Shown: positions 11,056 through 23,895 of the stretch, one piece after another | How positions within the stretch are numbered: position 1 is the first letter of the stretch | Layout of the letters: the number at the start of each line of letters is the position of its first letter | Assembly: GCA_012861695.1 (NCBI GenBank) | Contig: JAAOOA010001676.1 | Coordinates: 1-64,000 of the forward strand | From: Trematomus loennbergii | Taxonomy: Eukaryota; Chordata; Actinopteri; Perciformes; Nototheniidae | DNA: 64,000 nt | Direction: 5' to 3' | Program-made: the position numbers and the translations under genes | Notes under the pieces: generated by a model | Told to the model about the DNA's origin: nothing | Databases searched by the model: none | Seen by the model: only the letters and a program-made list of their open reading frames with translations

Positions 11056-11626
11056 TGATGATTATCCCCCCCCCCTAATAAATACAGTTTTATTAAGGAG
11101 ATGTTTTACTACAACATAAAGTAGATATTAGACAGTAGGCAAACGAGATAAAGGAGTGTATATTGAAGTTAGGATCCGCTGTGTAGAGAATCATGGAATT
11201 GTACTGGTATCTAACAATACCATCCTTAATAAATGCCATCCTTATAAATGTATATAAATACAATACCGTTTTAAATGATACTTGTGTTTTAATGTTTGAT
11301 TCCATTAATTGAATTAAATATGTTTTAATGAATTCTACTGAAATGATTGTTACATTGTCATCATGTAACTATTTTGTTCTTTCATTTGCCTCACCAGAAA
11401 ATAGTCACACCTCCTCTTGAAGACATTTTGCCATTTTTTTGATGGCTTAAACCCCTTGTAATGCATGTGAATAGCACCTCTGTTACCGTCTGTTAACAGC
11501 TAATGTAAACTGGCTCGTTATGTTTTCAAGACGGATTTGATTTTTGTTTTGAGGAAAACACATGGTGTGTCCTGATTTGTACTTGTACTATTTGTACTTG
11601 TACTTTAGTGTTTTGTTTGTATACAG

Positions 11627-11746
11627 GGAACAGCAAAGCTCGAAGTGCACCAGGCTCGTGATGCACAGCATGAAGTGATACGTTGCCCAAGAGCCAGATG
11701 CAGTTATAACCATCAAGTAATAACCATGTGTCTCCATGTATGTTAA
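11627..11746 (+). other. Possible 3'-terminal coding exon in the transposon (copy 1)
   Basis: After an acceptor-like TTGTATACAG, the frame starting at 11627 is open for 39 codons to TAA 11744. It contains the cysteine-rich string IRCPRARCSYNH. AATAAA follows near 11812. Copies at 38564-38683 and 51815-51934 keep the frame; the copy near 24977 has lost two bases in it. It could be an alternative last exon of the transposon gene. No matching donor is proven. Confidence 0.3.
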
Positions 11747-12504
11747 TGTGTTGTGCTTTTAAACAAACTTGTTACTCTTTTATGACAACTGTTTTGAAAT
11801 AATCACATTTTAATAAAATGTATTAACATGTCCATAACGTTCCCTTTTTTAATTTATTTGTTTAATCTGCAATGTTTCAATGCTATCAAATATTTAAAGG
11901 GTTGGATTGAAATCAGGAAGAGTTTGTCGTATATAGGTTCCGGCAACTCAATTGTGTTTTATAATTTACTTTATTCTCGTGTGGTTCTTAGCAGATTGTT
12001 ATTTGCATTGGTTACACTTAATATCTGGGCTTTTAATTGTAGGCTCATCTCATCTTTTCATATGCAGAGAAAATCACATTAGTGAGTTTACCCAACTCCT
12101 ATAATTGCTTGGAACTGCTTGACACATATTTTTTAAGTTTTAGCAAAGTAACACATTCTTGAGTAGAAGAAAACTAAAAAAAGTACATTTCAACAACTCA
12201 AAAAATGCAAAAGTTGACTAAACTCTTAAAATTGCTTGGAACCGCTTGACACATATTTTTTAAGTTTTACCAAAGCAACAGTTTTTACAGTGTAGAGTTT
12301 TTAAAGGGTTACTCTACAATATTTGAGCAGATTATCGTTAAAGGCAGCATCAGCATCTGTCGTTTGTAAAATATGAGTTAAAATGTGAATGTTGACATTT
12401 TCAGCAGTATGGCAGTAGGAGTCAGTCTCTGTTTAACTATCAGTGAATCAACAGGGTCAAATATCACAAGCATGACTGTGCAGAAAAATGTTAATACTGG
12501 GAAA

Positions 12505-12524
12505 CCAATGAGCTGCTATAAAAG
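12505..12524 (+). promoter_or_regulatory. CCAAT and TATA boxes of gene A2
   Basis: CCAAT at 12505-12509 and TATAAAAG at 12517-12524 lie 74 bp upstream of the ATG at 12598. A GTTAAT half-site of HNF1 type lies just upstream (about 12490), which would suit liver expression, but that is inference. The transposon ends 224 bp upstream of the TATA box. Confidence 0.7.
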
Positions 12525-12559
12525 GCTGAGCAGCTGAAGCTCAGTCGTAGGTTGCTTTC

Positions 12560-12597
12560 CCGTTAGCTTCGTTAGCATCTTTAGCATGGTTAGCATC
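12560..12597 (+). promoter_or_regulatory. 5'UTR with GTTAGCAT microrepeats (gene A2)
   Basis: The leader consists largely of near-repeats gttagcttc, gttagcatc, tttagcatg, gttagcatc running into the ATG. Gene B has an equivalent series. The repeats are conserved in all copies. Confidence 0.6.
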
Positions 12598-16267
<3,670 letters not shown>

Positions 16268-16420
16268 GTGAAGATGAGGAAATAAGAAATAAAGAGAAGT
16301 GACTCAAAACATCAAACGTGTGGTTTTATTTATTATCTAATGAGAAGATTTTCAAACTGTGGAGGGAAGGTATTTTAACAGTGGGTCTAAAAGAGACGAC
16401 TAAACGTCATCACGCCTCCT

Positions 16421-16634
16421 TTAGCTTAGCGGTGGTGACGTGAAGTCATGTGACCGTGCTGTATTTCTTTATAGCCCAACATTAGCCACCTTTAGCTTAG
16501 CGGTGGTGACGTGAAGTCACGTGACCGTGCTATAGTTCCTTTATAGCCCAACATTAGCCACCTTTAGCTTAGCGGTGTGACGTGAAGTCATGTGACCGTG
16601 CTGTAGTTCCTTTACAGCCCAACATTAGCCCACC
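16421..16634 (+). repeat. 72-bp minisatellite, 3 units
   Basis: Shortest of the five arrays; the three units retained resemble first, third and last units of copy 1. Confidence 0.93.
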
Positions 16635-16637
16635 AGT

Positions 16638-17028
16638 GATAGACTAGTTAATGATAGAAACACTAGTTAATGATAGATTCTAGTTAATGATAGAAACACT
16701 AGTTAAAGATAGAAACACTAGTTAATGATAGATTCTAGTTAATGATAGAAACACTAGTTAAAGATAGAAACACTAGTTAATGATAGAAACACTAGTTAAA
16801 GATATAAACACTAGATGATGATAGAAACACTAGTTAATGATAGAAACACTAGTTTAGTGATAGAAACACTAGTTAATGATAGAAACACTAGTTAATGATA
16901 GAAACACTAGTTAATGATAGAAACACTAGTTAGTAATAGAAACACTAGTTAATGATAGAAACACTAGTTAATGATTGAAACACTAGTTAATGATAGAAAC
17001 ACTAGTTAGTGATAGAAACACACCAGTT
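16638..17028 (+). repeat. 19-bp minisatellite, unit 2
   Basis: Same variant order as in unit 1, with one extra T in an agtttagtgata variant. Confidence 0.93.
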
Positions 17029-17594
17029 AACGTTATAAACCTCGGGAGAGCAACATATGAGGATCCCTCTCCAGGACAGCCAGACAATAGATGTGGTGTG
17101 TACATTAAAAAGATAACACATTTACAACGTAGCTAGTCCAGATGCTGGAGAATGCATGTGTCTGTAAATTAGAAGAAGATGGATCCAGGTGGATGTCAAC
17201 AATCCTGTGGGAGCCATCAGAGAAGTAGTATGGTGAGCATCATACATTTATACCACAGACATGTCTACAGGAGCTATTTAAGGTGCAGTATCTTGTCCAA
17301 GAACACTTCCCCATGTGAACTGGAGGGGGTGGAATTGGACCACTGATCGACTGGTTGGTAAACCCCATCTTTTAGCCATAACTCCATGAAATGATGAAGG
17401 TTTGGATATCAGTATGTCCAAGTTCAGGCTGTGTTTAGATATCAGTGAATCATTAATGGACAAACATTGATATAAAACTGTACGCCCACTGAAACCCCCT
17501 TTGGACCTGCATGATGGTCAAATAAATGCTTTCATAACCGTCCAAAAGTTTAAACTTGGCTAAAAATGTAGATAACGTAAAACCCAGAAGCTTC

Positions 17595-17602
17595 TATAAA
17601 GG
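17595..17602 (+). promoter_or_regulatory. TATA box of gene B2
   Basis: TATAAAGG 85 bp upstream of the ATG at 17687. Confidence 0.65.
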
Positions 17603-17686
17603 CTGAGGCCCGATGAGGCTCAGTCGTCTTTCCCTCAGCTAGGTAACGTCATTAGCATCGTTAGCATTGTTAGCATAGTTAGCATC

Positions 17687-19302
17687 ATGTGTCTCCGAGG
17701 TCTCCTGCTGGTATCCGGGCTGTTTCTGAGCAGCTGGGCTCTGACTCCTGAAGAATGCAAGTGATTATTATATAATCTTTTTCATTTAATTAATATAGTT
17801 CATTAAACTATCAGCTCCTTTGCAAAAAGCACAACAAATATTTGTGACCTCATTTTATACCTCATAATATAATTATTGTTTACATAACTCTTCCTCCAAA
17901 TTTTTGTCCCAGGAATGGAACCTGTCTTCTCTCGAGAGAAACTGTCAACGTCACTTTTGACGGGAACACAGCATCAGTGTCATGTAAGGAACATCAGGCG
18001 AAACCATAGACTGTATATATAAAGAGAAACGTGCTGCAGCTTCAGAAAGGATGCAGCTATAAAAACCCAAATGTTCCACATGAAGAAACATCTTCAGCAA
18101 CTTGACAACACATGCAGCATTTAGAAAACATTCAGCAACTTGAGGAGACATGCGCAGCGTTTACTAAAAGCTGCAGAAACCACACGCTGCAAATACAAAA
18201 TGCTAATGAAAAGGAAATTACACCCCAGTAAAAAAGATTACTACTCTGAAGTATTTGCTCAACTATAAAAGACTCAACCATTTCTGGATCGGCCCTAAAA
18301 ATACTCACTACTTGATTTTAACTGTCTCTGTTGTTGGAAACTTACCTAAAAAATGTTATGGTCTTATTTTAACAATGTGATCACATGACTCCTTCTGATG
18401 TTACTGAAGATCTGCTGTAAGCTAGCTAGCTAACGTAGCTAACCTAGTCATTTCAGATATACTGACAAACTATTACAGTTATGAGACAAACTAACTCTGA
18501 GACTCTGACAATGCATTGTCTTTTTATGCTGCTGAAACGCAAACATTTCCCAAATTGGGATCAATAAAGTACTTCTTATCTTATGTTATCTTATCTTATA
18601 AAATTGTTTCTGTCCTCAGTCATCAACATGAGCACGACGATGCTCATCCTGCCGGGCGTCAACGGTCTGATGGTCACCAGCGTCAACAGCTCCGTCAAAC
18701 ACTTTGACCTGGCGCTTGAAAAGCTTAATATCCCCAGTGAGAACAGAGAGGAGATCAGCCTCCGAGCTCTCTACCTGATGGGTAGGTAGCTTAGTCTGTG
18801 CTTACTTTAACTGCTTTACATCCCTTTATATTGGAAAGGATTTAACTGAGGTTTCATTATCTCCAGATTCTGTCAACATAAAACACAACGGAGGAAGAAG
18901 TATTTATATTCTTTACCTGAGTTTTAACACCAAGACTCTACAAGTAAAAGTGGAAAACCTTAAAAAGTAAAGCATTGAAGTTGCCGTTGAGTCTGTGCTC
19001 ATTTTAGCTCCTCTACTTCTGGATTGTGTAAATGATGTATCTGAGGTTCTGGGTTCATTATCTCCTGGTTCTGTCTGCAGGCAGAGAGGCGACCCTGAAG
19101 GACTCGGACCTGGAAGAGTTCAAGAAGCAGGCGAGCTGCCTCGGGTTCTCCGGAGAACCACAGTTCATCTACAACCCAAGAACGGTGCTTTAAAATCACC
19201 TGATTAAACTATCTTAGGAATATATATTTAGATAATATATAACTGATTTATGTTTCTCTATCTGCAGGTTTCTGTACTGAAGAGGATTCCATTAAGATGT
19301 AG
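17687..19302 (+). pseudogene. Gene B copy 2: exon-2-less lipocalin, open to exon 5
   Basis: Exons in the short model: exon 1 at 17687-17760, exon 3 at 17913-17983, exon 4 at 18620-18781, exon 5 at 19081-19184, exon 6 at 19268-19302. Exon 1 unspliced encodes only the signal peptide and stops after EECK. A donor AA|GTGATT at 17761 would instead join codon phase 2 to exon 3 and keep the frame. Exon 5 is 104 nt rather than 105 (CCC instead of CCCC before AAGAACG), which shifts the frame just before the last cysteine and reads into 3'UTR for about 27 codons. The homopolymer loss may be real or a consensus error; copy 3 shares it. Confidence 0.6.
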
Positions 19303-19481
19303 TTCTGAAGACAGGAACAATCATGAAGGAAATAAAATAAAAATAAAGTGAAAACTGTATTCTTCTTCTGTACAAAAATCAGCTGGACCATTGTCATGCT
19401 CATCAAGATTTATAACGTTTTGATCCTTAAACCCTTTAGATAATGCTGAAAACATGTGAAGTCGATCGGACAAGGTCTCTT

Positions 19482-19638
19482 TTCTACTTAGCAACAGTCT
19501 GTTCTACTTAGCAACAGTCTGTTCTCCTTAGCAACGGTCTGTTCTCCTAGCAACAGTCTGTTCTCCTTAGCAACTGTCTGTTCTCCAACTCTCTGTTCTC
19601 CTTAGCAACAGTGTATTTTCCTTAGCAACAGTCTGTTA
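19482..19638 (+). repeat. 20-bp minisatellite, unit 2
   Basis: Shortened relative to unit 3, with one unit written ttctcctagcaacagtctg. Confidence 0.88.
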
Positions 19639-20387
19639 GCGAGAATTAACAACCTCTGGAATGTCCAAACTGACAAATCAGAATAAAGTATTCAACCAAG
19701 CCGTTTAATAAGTCTTATTATTAAATCGTGGGACTCTGTGTTAATATGTTATTATGGTAGTGCTTATGAGTACACTGTAAAAACAGTTCAGATGGTGAAG
19801 TCAACAAAACTCAATTTTTTTATGTAATTACTTGCCCTAAATTAGTTTTTTTTCAATGTGCGTTTAAATAAGTAACACGTAAGCAACAATGAGAACATGT
19901 TTTAAGAATTCATTAATTTGTAAATGAATATCACATTTTCTGAACTTTCTTTAAAAATAGGTTTTGGAAAACGTAATAAAAATGCTTTTGTCAACGCCAC
20001 GGTCATGCCACGCCCTCAAACGAGAATACCGCGGTGTGAGACTTCCTGTTCCTCTTTGCAGGGGTTATTCTAGTGATGGCAAAATGAAGCTTTGAATGAA
20101 GCATCGAACCACTTGGACAATTGTGTCGGAAATAGGTTCATTTCTCGAAGCTTCAGTTACAGCGACCTCTCCTGGCGAAGTGCAAGGCTGCAGTGGGTTT
20201 AACGTATTTTTGCCTTGAAAAATATTCGATGCACACACACACTAAGACTGAATATCATGTTCTATTTGCAATTAAAGATTGATAATTGTGTGTATTGGGT
20301 TATTGAGAAGAGACTAGAGAGTGCTGGAAGGGCCTTTTATCAGTTAATAAAGTATTAAAGTTGAAAAGGAATGATTAAACGTTCATC

Positions 20388-20462
20388 CGTTCCGGGCTTC
20401 AAACCAGCTGCGCGGAGGTCATCGCCACTTTGGGCCGCCGGCTCTAACCACTGGGCTATCTA
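20388..20462 (-). repeat. tRNA-like promoter segment (possible SINE head)
   Basis: On the minus strand, TAGCCCAGTGGTTAGAGC (20441-20458) resembles a tRNA A box with D-arm and GGTTTGAAGCCC (20394-20405) a B box, spaced about 53 nt. A cloverleaf acceptor stem is not convincing, so this is more likely a tRNA-derived SINE relic than a tRNA gene. It lies inside the nested hAT-like element; in copies 1 and 3 it is partly deleted. Confidence 0.35.
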
Positions 20463-20775
20463 TACGTCAAGCTATACACATGTTTTTATATTGGTGTTAA
20501 TTGTCTTTTTGTTCACAACTTCTCCACATTTCGAAGTGTTTCCCGAGCCAGAACGACCTATCTTTCTTCCTGGCTTGCTCTATAATGATCCAATTAAAAT
20601 GCAATACCAACAACAACTCAACAGCAACAACGCAGACTACCCACACATTGCGCATTGTTTAGAGCTGTTATAAGTGTTGAAGCGCTCAAATTCGAAACTG
20701 TTTCAACCTGTCACCTGTCAGAATAGAGACGAGGCAGTGCATTGAATCGTGTGATTGGACCGCGAACCAGTCAAT

Positions 20776-20895
20776 GAAGCAGTTGCTGCTTCGGACGTCA
20801 TATGTCACGTGATTTGAAGCAGTTGCTGGTTCGGACGTCATATGTCACGTGATTTGAAGCAGTTGCTGGTTCGGACGTCATATGTCACGTGATTT
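20776..20895 (+). repeat. Three 40-bp CRE/E-box repeats, copy 2
   Basis: All three units keep GACGTCATATGTCACGTG. Confidence 0.85.
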
Positions 20896-22608
20896 GAAGC
20901 AAGCTTCGAATCACTGCTTCTATGGAATAAGAAGTCCAGGGTTGAAGCTCCGTTCAAAGCTTCAGTGTCAAACTGCCATCACTAGGTTCTTCAGCAGTTG
21001 GACACGTGTTTGCGTTGGATCCTCCTCAAACCATCGTAAAACAAGTAAGCATGCCACCTGAGTTATTAATTACTGCTTTTTAACTAGCAAGTGTTATTTA
21101 CTTTTGTTGTATTCACTGTTTTGAACGAAACATCGACATTTTAATGCATGCCAGCGCCATTACTGCTGTTAAAGTTAGACTCAGCCCTGTCGTGCTCATG
21201 TAGTCTATTTCTTCACGCAAAGTTGTTGGGCAAAGTTTGCATCAAGTGCTTACCGACGCAATTCTGTTAAAAGTGGTTAAGTTAAGAGTACGTATTAAGA
21301 ATCAACTCCGCAAACTGTTCCCCTATGCCGCTTAACGTTGGCCCGGGCACCGTGATGCGGCCGCGGGGCTCAGAGGCTCTCCTGCCGTGCATGTTGTGCG
21401 GTAAAATACCTCCGTTAAAACTATTCCCTACTACTTTATAACCCAGCGGTTATGTAAGAGTAAGTTACTAATGCGCCTATTTGATATTAATTCCTCTATA
21501 TGTATTTCGCCTTTTGTTTTACTGTGAGCAATGAATTATCTTTCTACAATCTTAGTGTACCCAATTTATACTCATAGTCTGCAGTTACAGCATCGAGTTG
21601 TTATTATACAATATGAAGTGCAAACTATATTTTTCATGCTTATGCAACGCTATAGATGCAAATCCATGTTGGAATCTGCAGGAGAGTTAACGTTAGCTCT
21701 CAGAAGAAAGTGACGGAGGTGACTTCAGTTAAGGTGCATTCAGGCGCAATTCAGTAAAAGTGTGTATTGGGCGAGGATGCATGGATAACGTCAGCAAGAT
21801 GTGTTCAATGTAGTACAGTAAAATGCAGTCTTTAGCGAGAAATATCAATAATTAGGGGGGGGGATAAATGGCCAAAAAATAAAAAATTGGAAAATGATTA
21901 CGCCCACTTCAGGGATGGTGCATTGGGTCATTTGGGAGATATTTTGTATTGGGAGTTGGTACCTATCATGAAATAAACCCCCCACCCCACCCAAAAAACT
22001 AAATCGGACATGTTTTTTTCCCCTTTTATCATTAAAAATAAAATAAAATCTTAAGAGAACACTTTGGTTCACCTGTCAGATGTTGCAAAGTTCTAAAGTA
22101 ACAAAGTACATTTACATAATGCATTGTGGCTCCTGGTTGACTGCAAGCAAACCGTTGAAATCCCCAAGCAGACGATCATATTCAACACACCATCTGACAA
22201 GCAGTTAAACAGAGTTGTCGCAGGTATGTTTTTTCCTTTTTAACAAAACTATTATATTATATTATTTATAATTATATTATTATATGATATTATATGATAA
22301 TTTAGCTTGGTTTGTGTCAGGTTCCATCCAATATTAGTCATACTTTTAGCTTTCTAGCTGTTAAGAATGTAGCTCAAACTAGCTAGCTAGCTTAGTGCAA
22401 CAGTTGATTTGACATGTTTTTGCTCAAATTAGCCAGCTAACTTTATTATACAGTAATTACTTAGCTAACTGTTACATTAAGCTAAATTAGTAGACAGCAC
22501 TGAAGTAATTAACACTCTCCTAGACCTAGTGCTTGTAACTTAATCTAATTTAGAATATTAATCTTTTTCAGAGAAGTCACATCAGTCTGATGACATACAT
22601 CATCAAGC

Positions 22609-23334
22609 ATGGCAGAGCCCAGACACATGTCCAAAACTAGATCTACCGGAAACATTTATAATGCAGATACCGACTTTCCTCCCTCCAAGAACTTCCAACC
22701 ACCCACAAAACTCCCCACACTGCAGAGTGTCATAAGCATGAGACGGTACCACCTGGAGATGGGCAATGGGAGAGTGACTACAACCATTGCAGCACGGGAA
22801 GTGGCAAAACAGGTCTACGCCAAGTACTACCACGACACTGTGTTTTGTGTTTCCTTGAGCACCATCCAGAGGAAGGTAGAAAGGATCTGGAAACAGTTCA
22901 GTGAGGGCAGAAAGAGGTATGGACAGACAGGGAAAGAAGACTCACTGGCTGTCCAACAATACAAAGAGTTATTTCATACAAAGTCTGAGCTCTTTGATGT
23001 ATTTGCCCATGACCCTATACGGCGGCAATCACTGGAGAAAGAGTGGTGTGTAAGCATGAGTGAGATGGAGCACAAATACTATGAAGACCAGAAGACAGAG
23101 CGAAGGATGTTCTGTTCCAAAGGTGTGGACCCTGTCTGGTACCTTAGCATGATGCGAACCCAAAGGTTGAGGGAGAGGAGCGAAGAGTACCAGAGGAAGA
23201 GAGACCAGCAGTTCTCATATCAAACTCTGGACCATATCACAGATATCTTGATTGAAACTGGTGAGATATCCAGCTGCAGCAGCGATGAAGAGAAAGAGGG
23301 CACACCCCCAAAAGCGACTGAGACAGATGTCTGA
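22609..23334 (+). CDS. Transposon ORF1, uncharacterised (copy 2)
   Basis: 241 aa, same protein sequence as copy 1. Confidence 0.6.
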   Translation: MAEPRHMSKTRSTGNIYNADTDFPPSKNFQPPTKLPTLQSVISMRRYHLEMGNGRVTTTIAAREVAKQVYAKYYHDTVFCVSLSTIQRKVERIWKQFSEGRKRYGQTGKEDSLAVQQYKELFHTKSELFDVFAHDPIRRQSLEKEWCVSMSEMEHKYYEDQKTERRMFCSKGVDPVWYLSMMRTQRLRERSEEYQRKRDQQFSYQTLDHITDILIETGEISSCSSDEEKEGTPPKATETDV

Positions 23335-23566
23335 GACTGACACACAGCTTCAAAAGGAGGGTGAAGAGAGTGAGGCGCGAGCAGAACCCAAAGGAAGGAA
23401 AAAAATCTTCACAGATGTTGCTGAACTAGACATGGATGAAGATTTACTACCACAAGAGTTTCAACACATACGATTGTCCGAGAGAAAAGTCCGGGATGAG
23501 TTCTATACAACTGTAGCCAATCTCAGAAACAGGAGATGGCTCAAAGAAAGGAGAGGAAGAGACTAG
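23285..23566 (+). CDS. Transposon ORF2, +1 frame (copy 2)
   Basis: Same +1 frame continuation as copy 1, taken from the first ATG. Confidence 0.45.
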   Translation: MKRKRAHPQKRLRQMSETDTQLQKEGEESEARAEPKGRKKIFTDVAELDMDEDLLPQEFQHIRLSERKVRDEFYTTVANLRNRRWLKERRGRD

Positions 23567-23895
23567 ACATGCTGGACACACTGAAATCTAGAGGTGGCCC
23601 CTTCACTGACAGTGGGGAAGTTGAGAAGTTCCTTGTGGATGAAAGTCTGAACAACAACGCAAAGCTGCAGAGGATGAAGCTTGAGGTTCAGTTTGCCAGA
23701 GAAAGTACCACGCTTCTGCCTAAAGTCGATCCTATCTTCAGAATCCAGGTGACACTGCCCAGTGGGAAGAGGAGGATGAAAACGGCACAGGAGTTTGGAG
23801 ATGCTCTCATGGCGTACCTAGGCAAGAGGAGTGACCGAACCACACTGGAATATGCAAAATTCCAAGAAAGTCTTGAAAGGCTAAGAAAAATATGA
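23536..23895 (+). CDS. Transposon ORF3 (copy 2)
   Basis: 119 aa, same protein sequence as copy 1, with the RGGPFTDSGEVEKFL block. Confidence 0.5.
   Translation: MAQRKERKRLDMLDTLKSRGGPFTDSGEVEKFLVDESLNNNAKLQRMKLEVQFARESTTLLPKVDPIFRIQVTLPSGKRRMKTAQEFGDALMAYLGKRSDRTTLEYAKFQESLERLRKI

Larger units (their letters stand above)
7065..12292 (+). mobile_element. CACTG-ended DNA transposon, copy 1 (5.2 kb)
   Basis: The left end reads CACTGTAAAAACAGTT and the right end AACAGTTTTTACAGTG, a 16-bp terminal inverted repeat with one mismatch. TA dinucleotides flank both ends (7063-7064 and 12293-12294), and the unoccupied site near 60187 confirms the borders. The right end has a tandem subterminal duplication (about 12111-12160 and 12236-12282). 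The element carries ORF1-3 and a nested hAT-like element. Copy 1 has two internal deletions relative to copy 2: about 460 bp near 7280 and about 197 bp near 8008. No DDE transposase was recognised. The CACTG end with a 2-bp TA duplication would fit the CACTA/Mirage/Chapaev group, but this is inference. Stretches 7827-8869 and 11056-11626 hold nothing I can identify. Confidence 0.85.
20071..20984. mobile_element. Nested hAT-like non-autonomous element (914 bp)
   Basis: The ends are TAGTGATGGCA and TGCCATCACTA, an 11-bp perfect inverted repeat, with longer imperfect pairing through GAAGCTT. The flanks ggttattc (20063-20070) and ggttcttc (20985-20992) are an 8-bp target duplication with one mismatch, as expected for the hAT superfamily. 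No transposase is encoded. Confidence 0.8.

Noticed and set aside
11093..11305. 70-codon minus-strand frame in the transposon, present in all copies
   Set aside because: A/T-rich with no domain or regulatory context; its conservation follows from the recent duplication only.
20388..20462. A functional tRNA gene
   Set aside because: A and B boxes are recognisable but no convincing acceptor stem or anticodon arm; better explained as a SINE relic.
20371..20673. 100-codon plus-strand frame in the nested hAT-like element (also at 47202)
   Set aside because: It crosses the reverse of the tRNA-like segment and A/T-rich filler; it is disrupted in copies 1 and 3 and has no recognisable domain.
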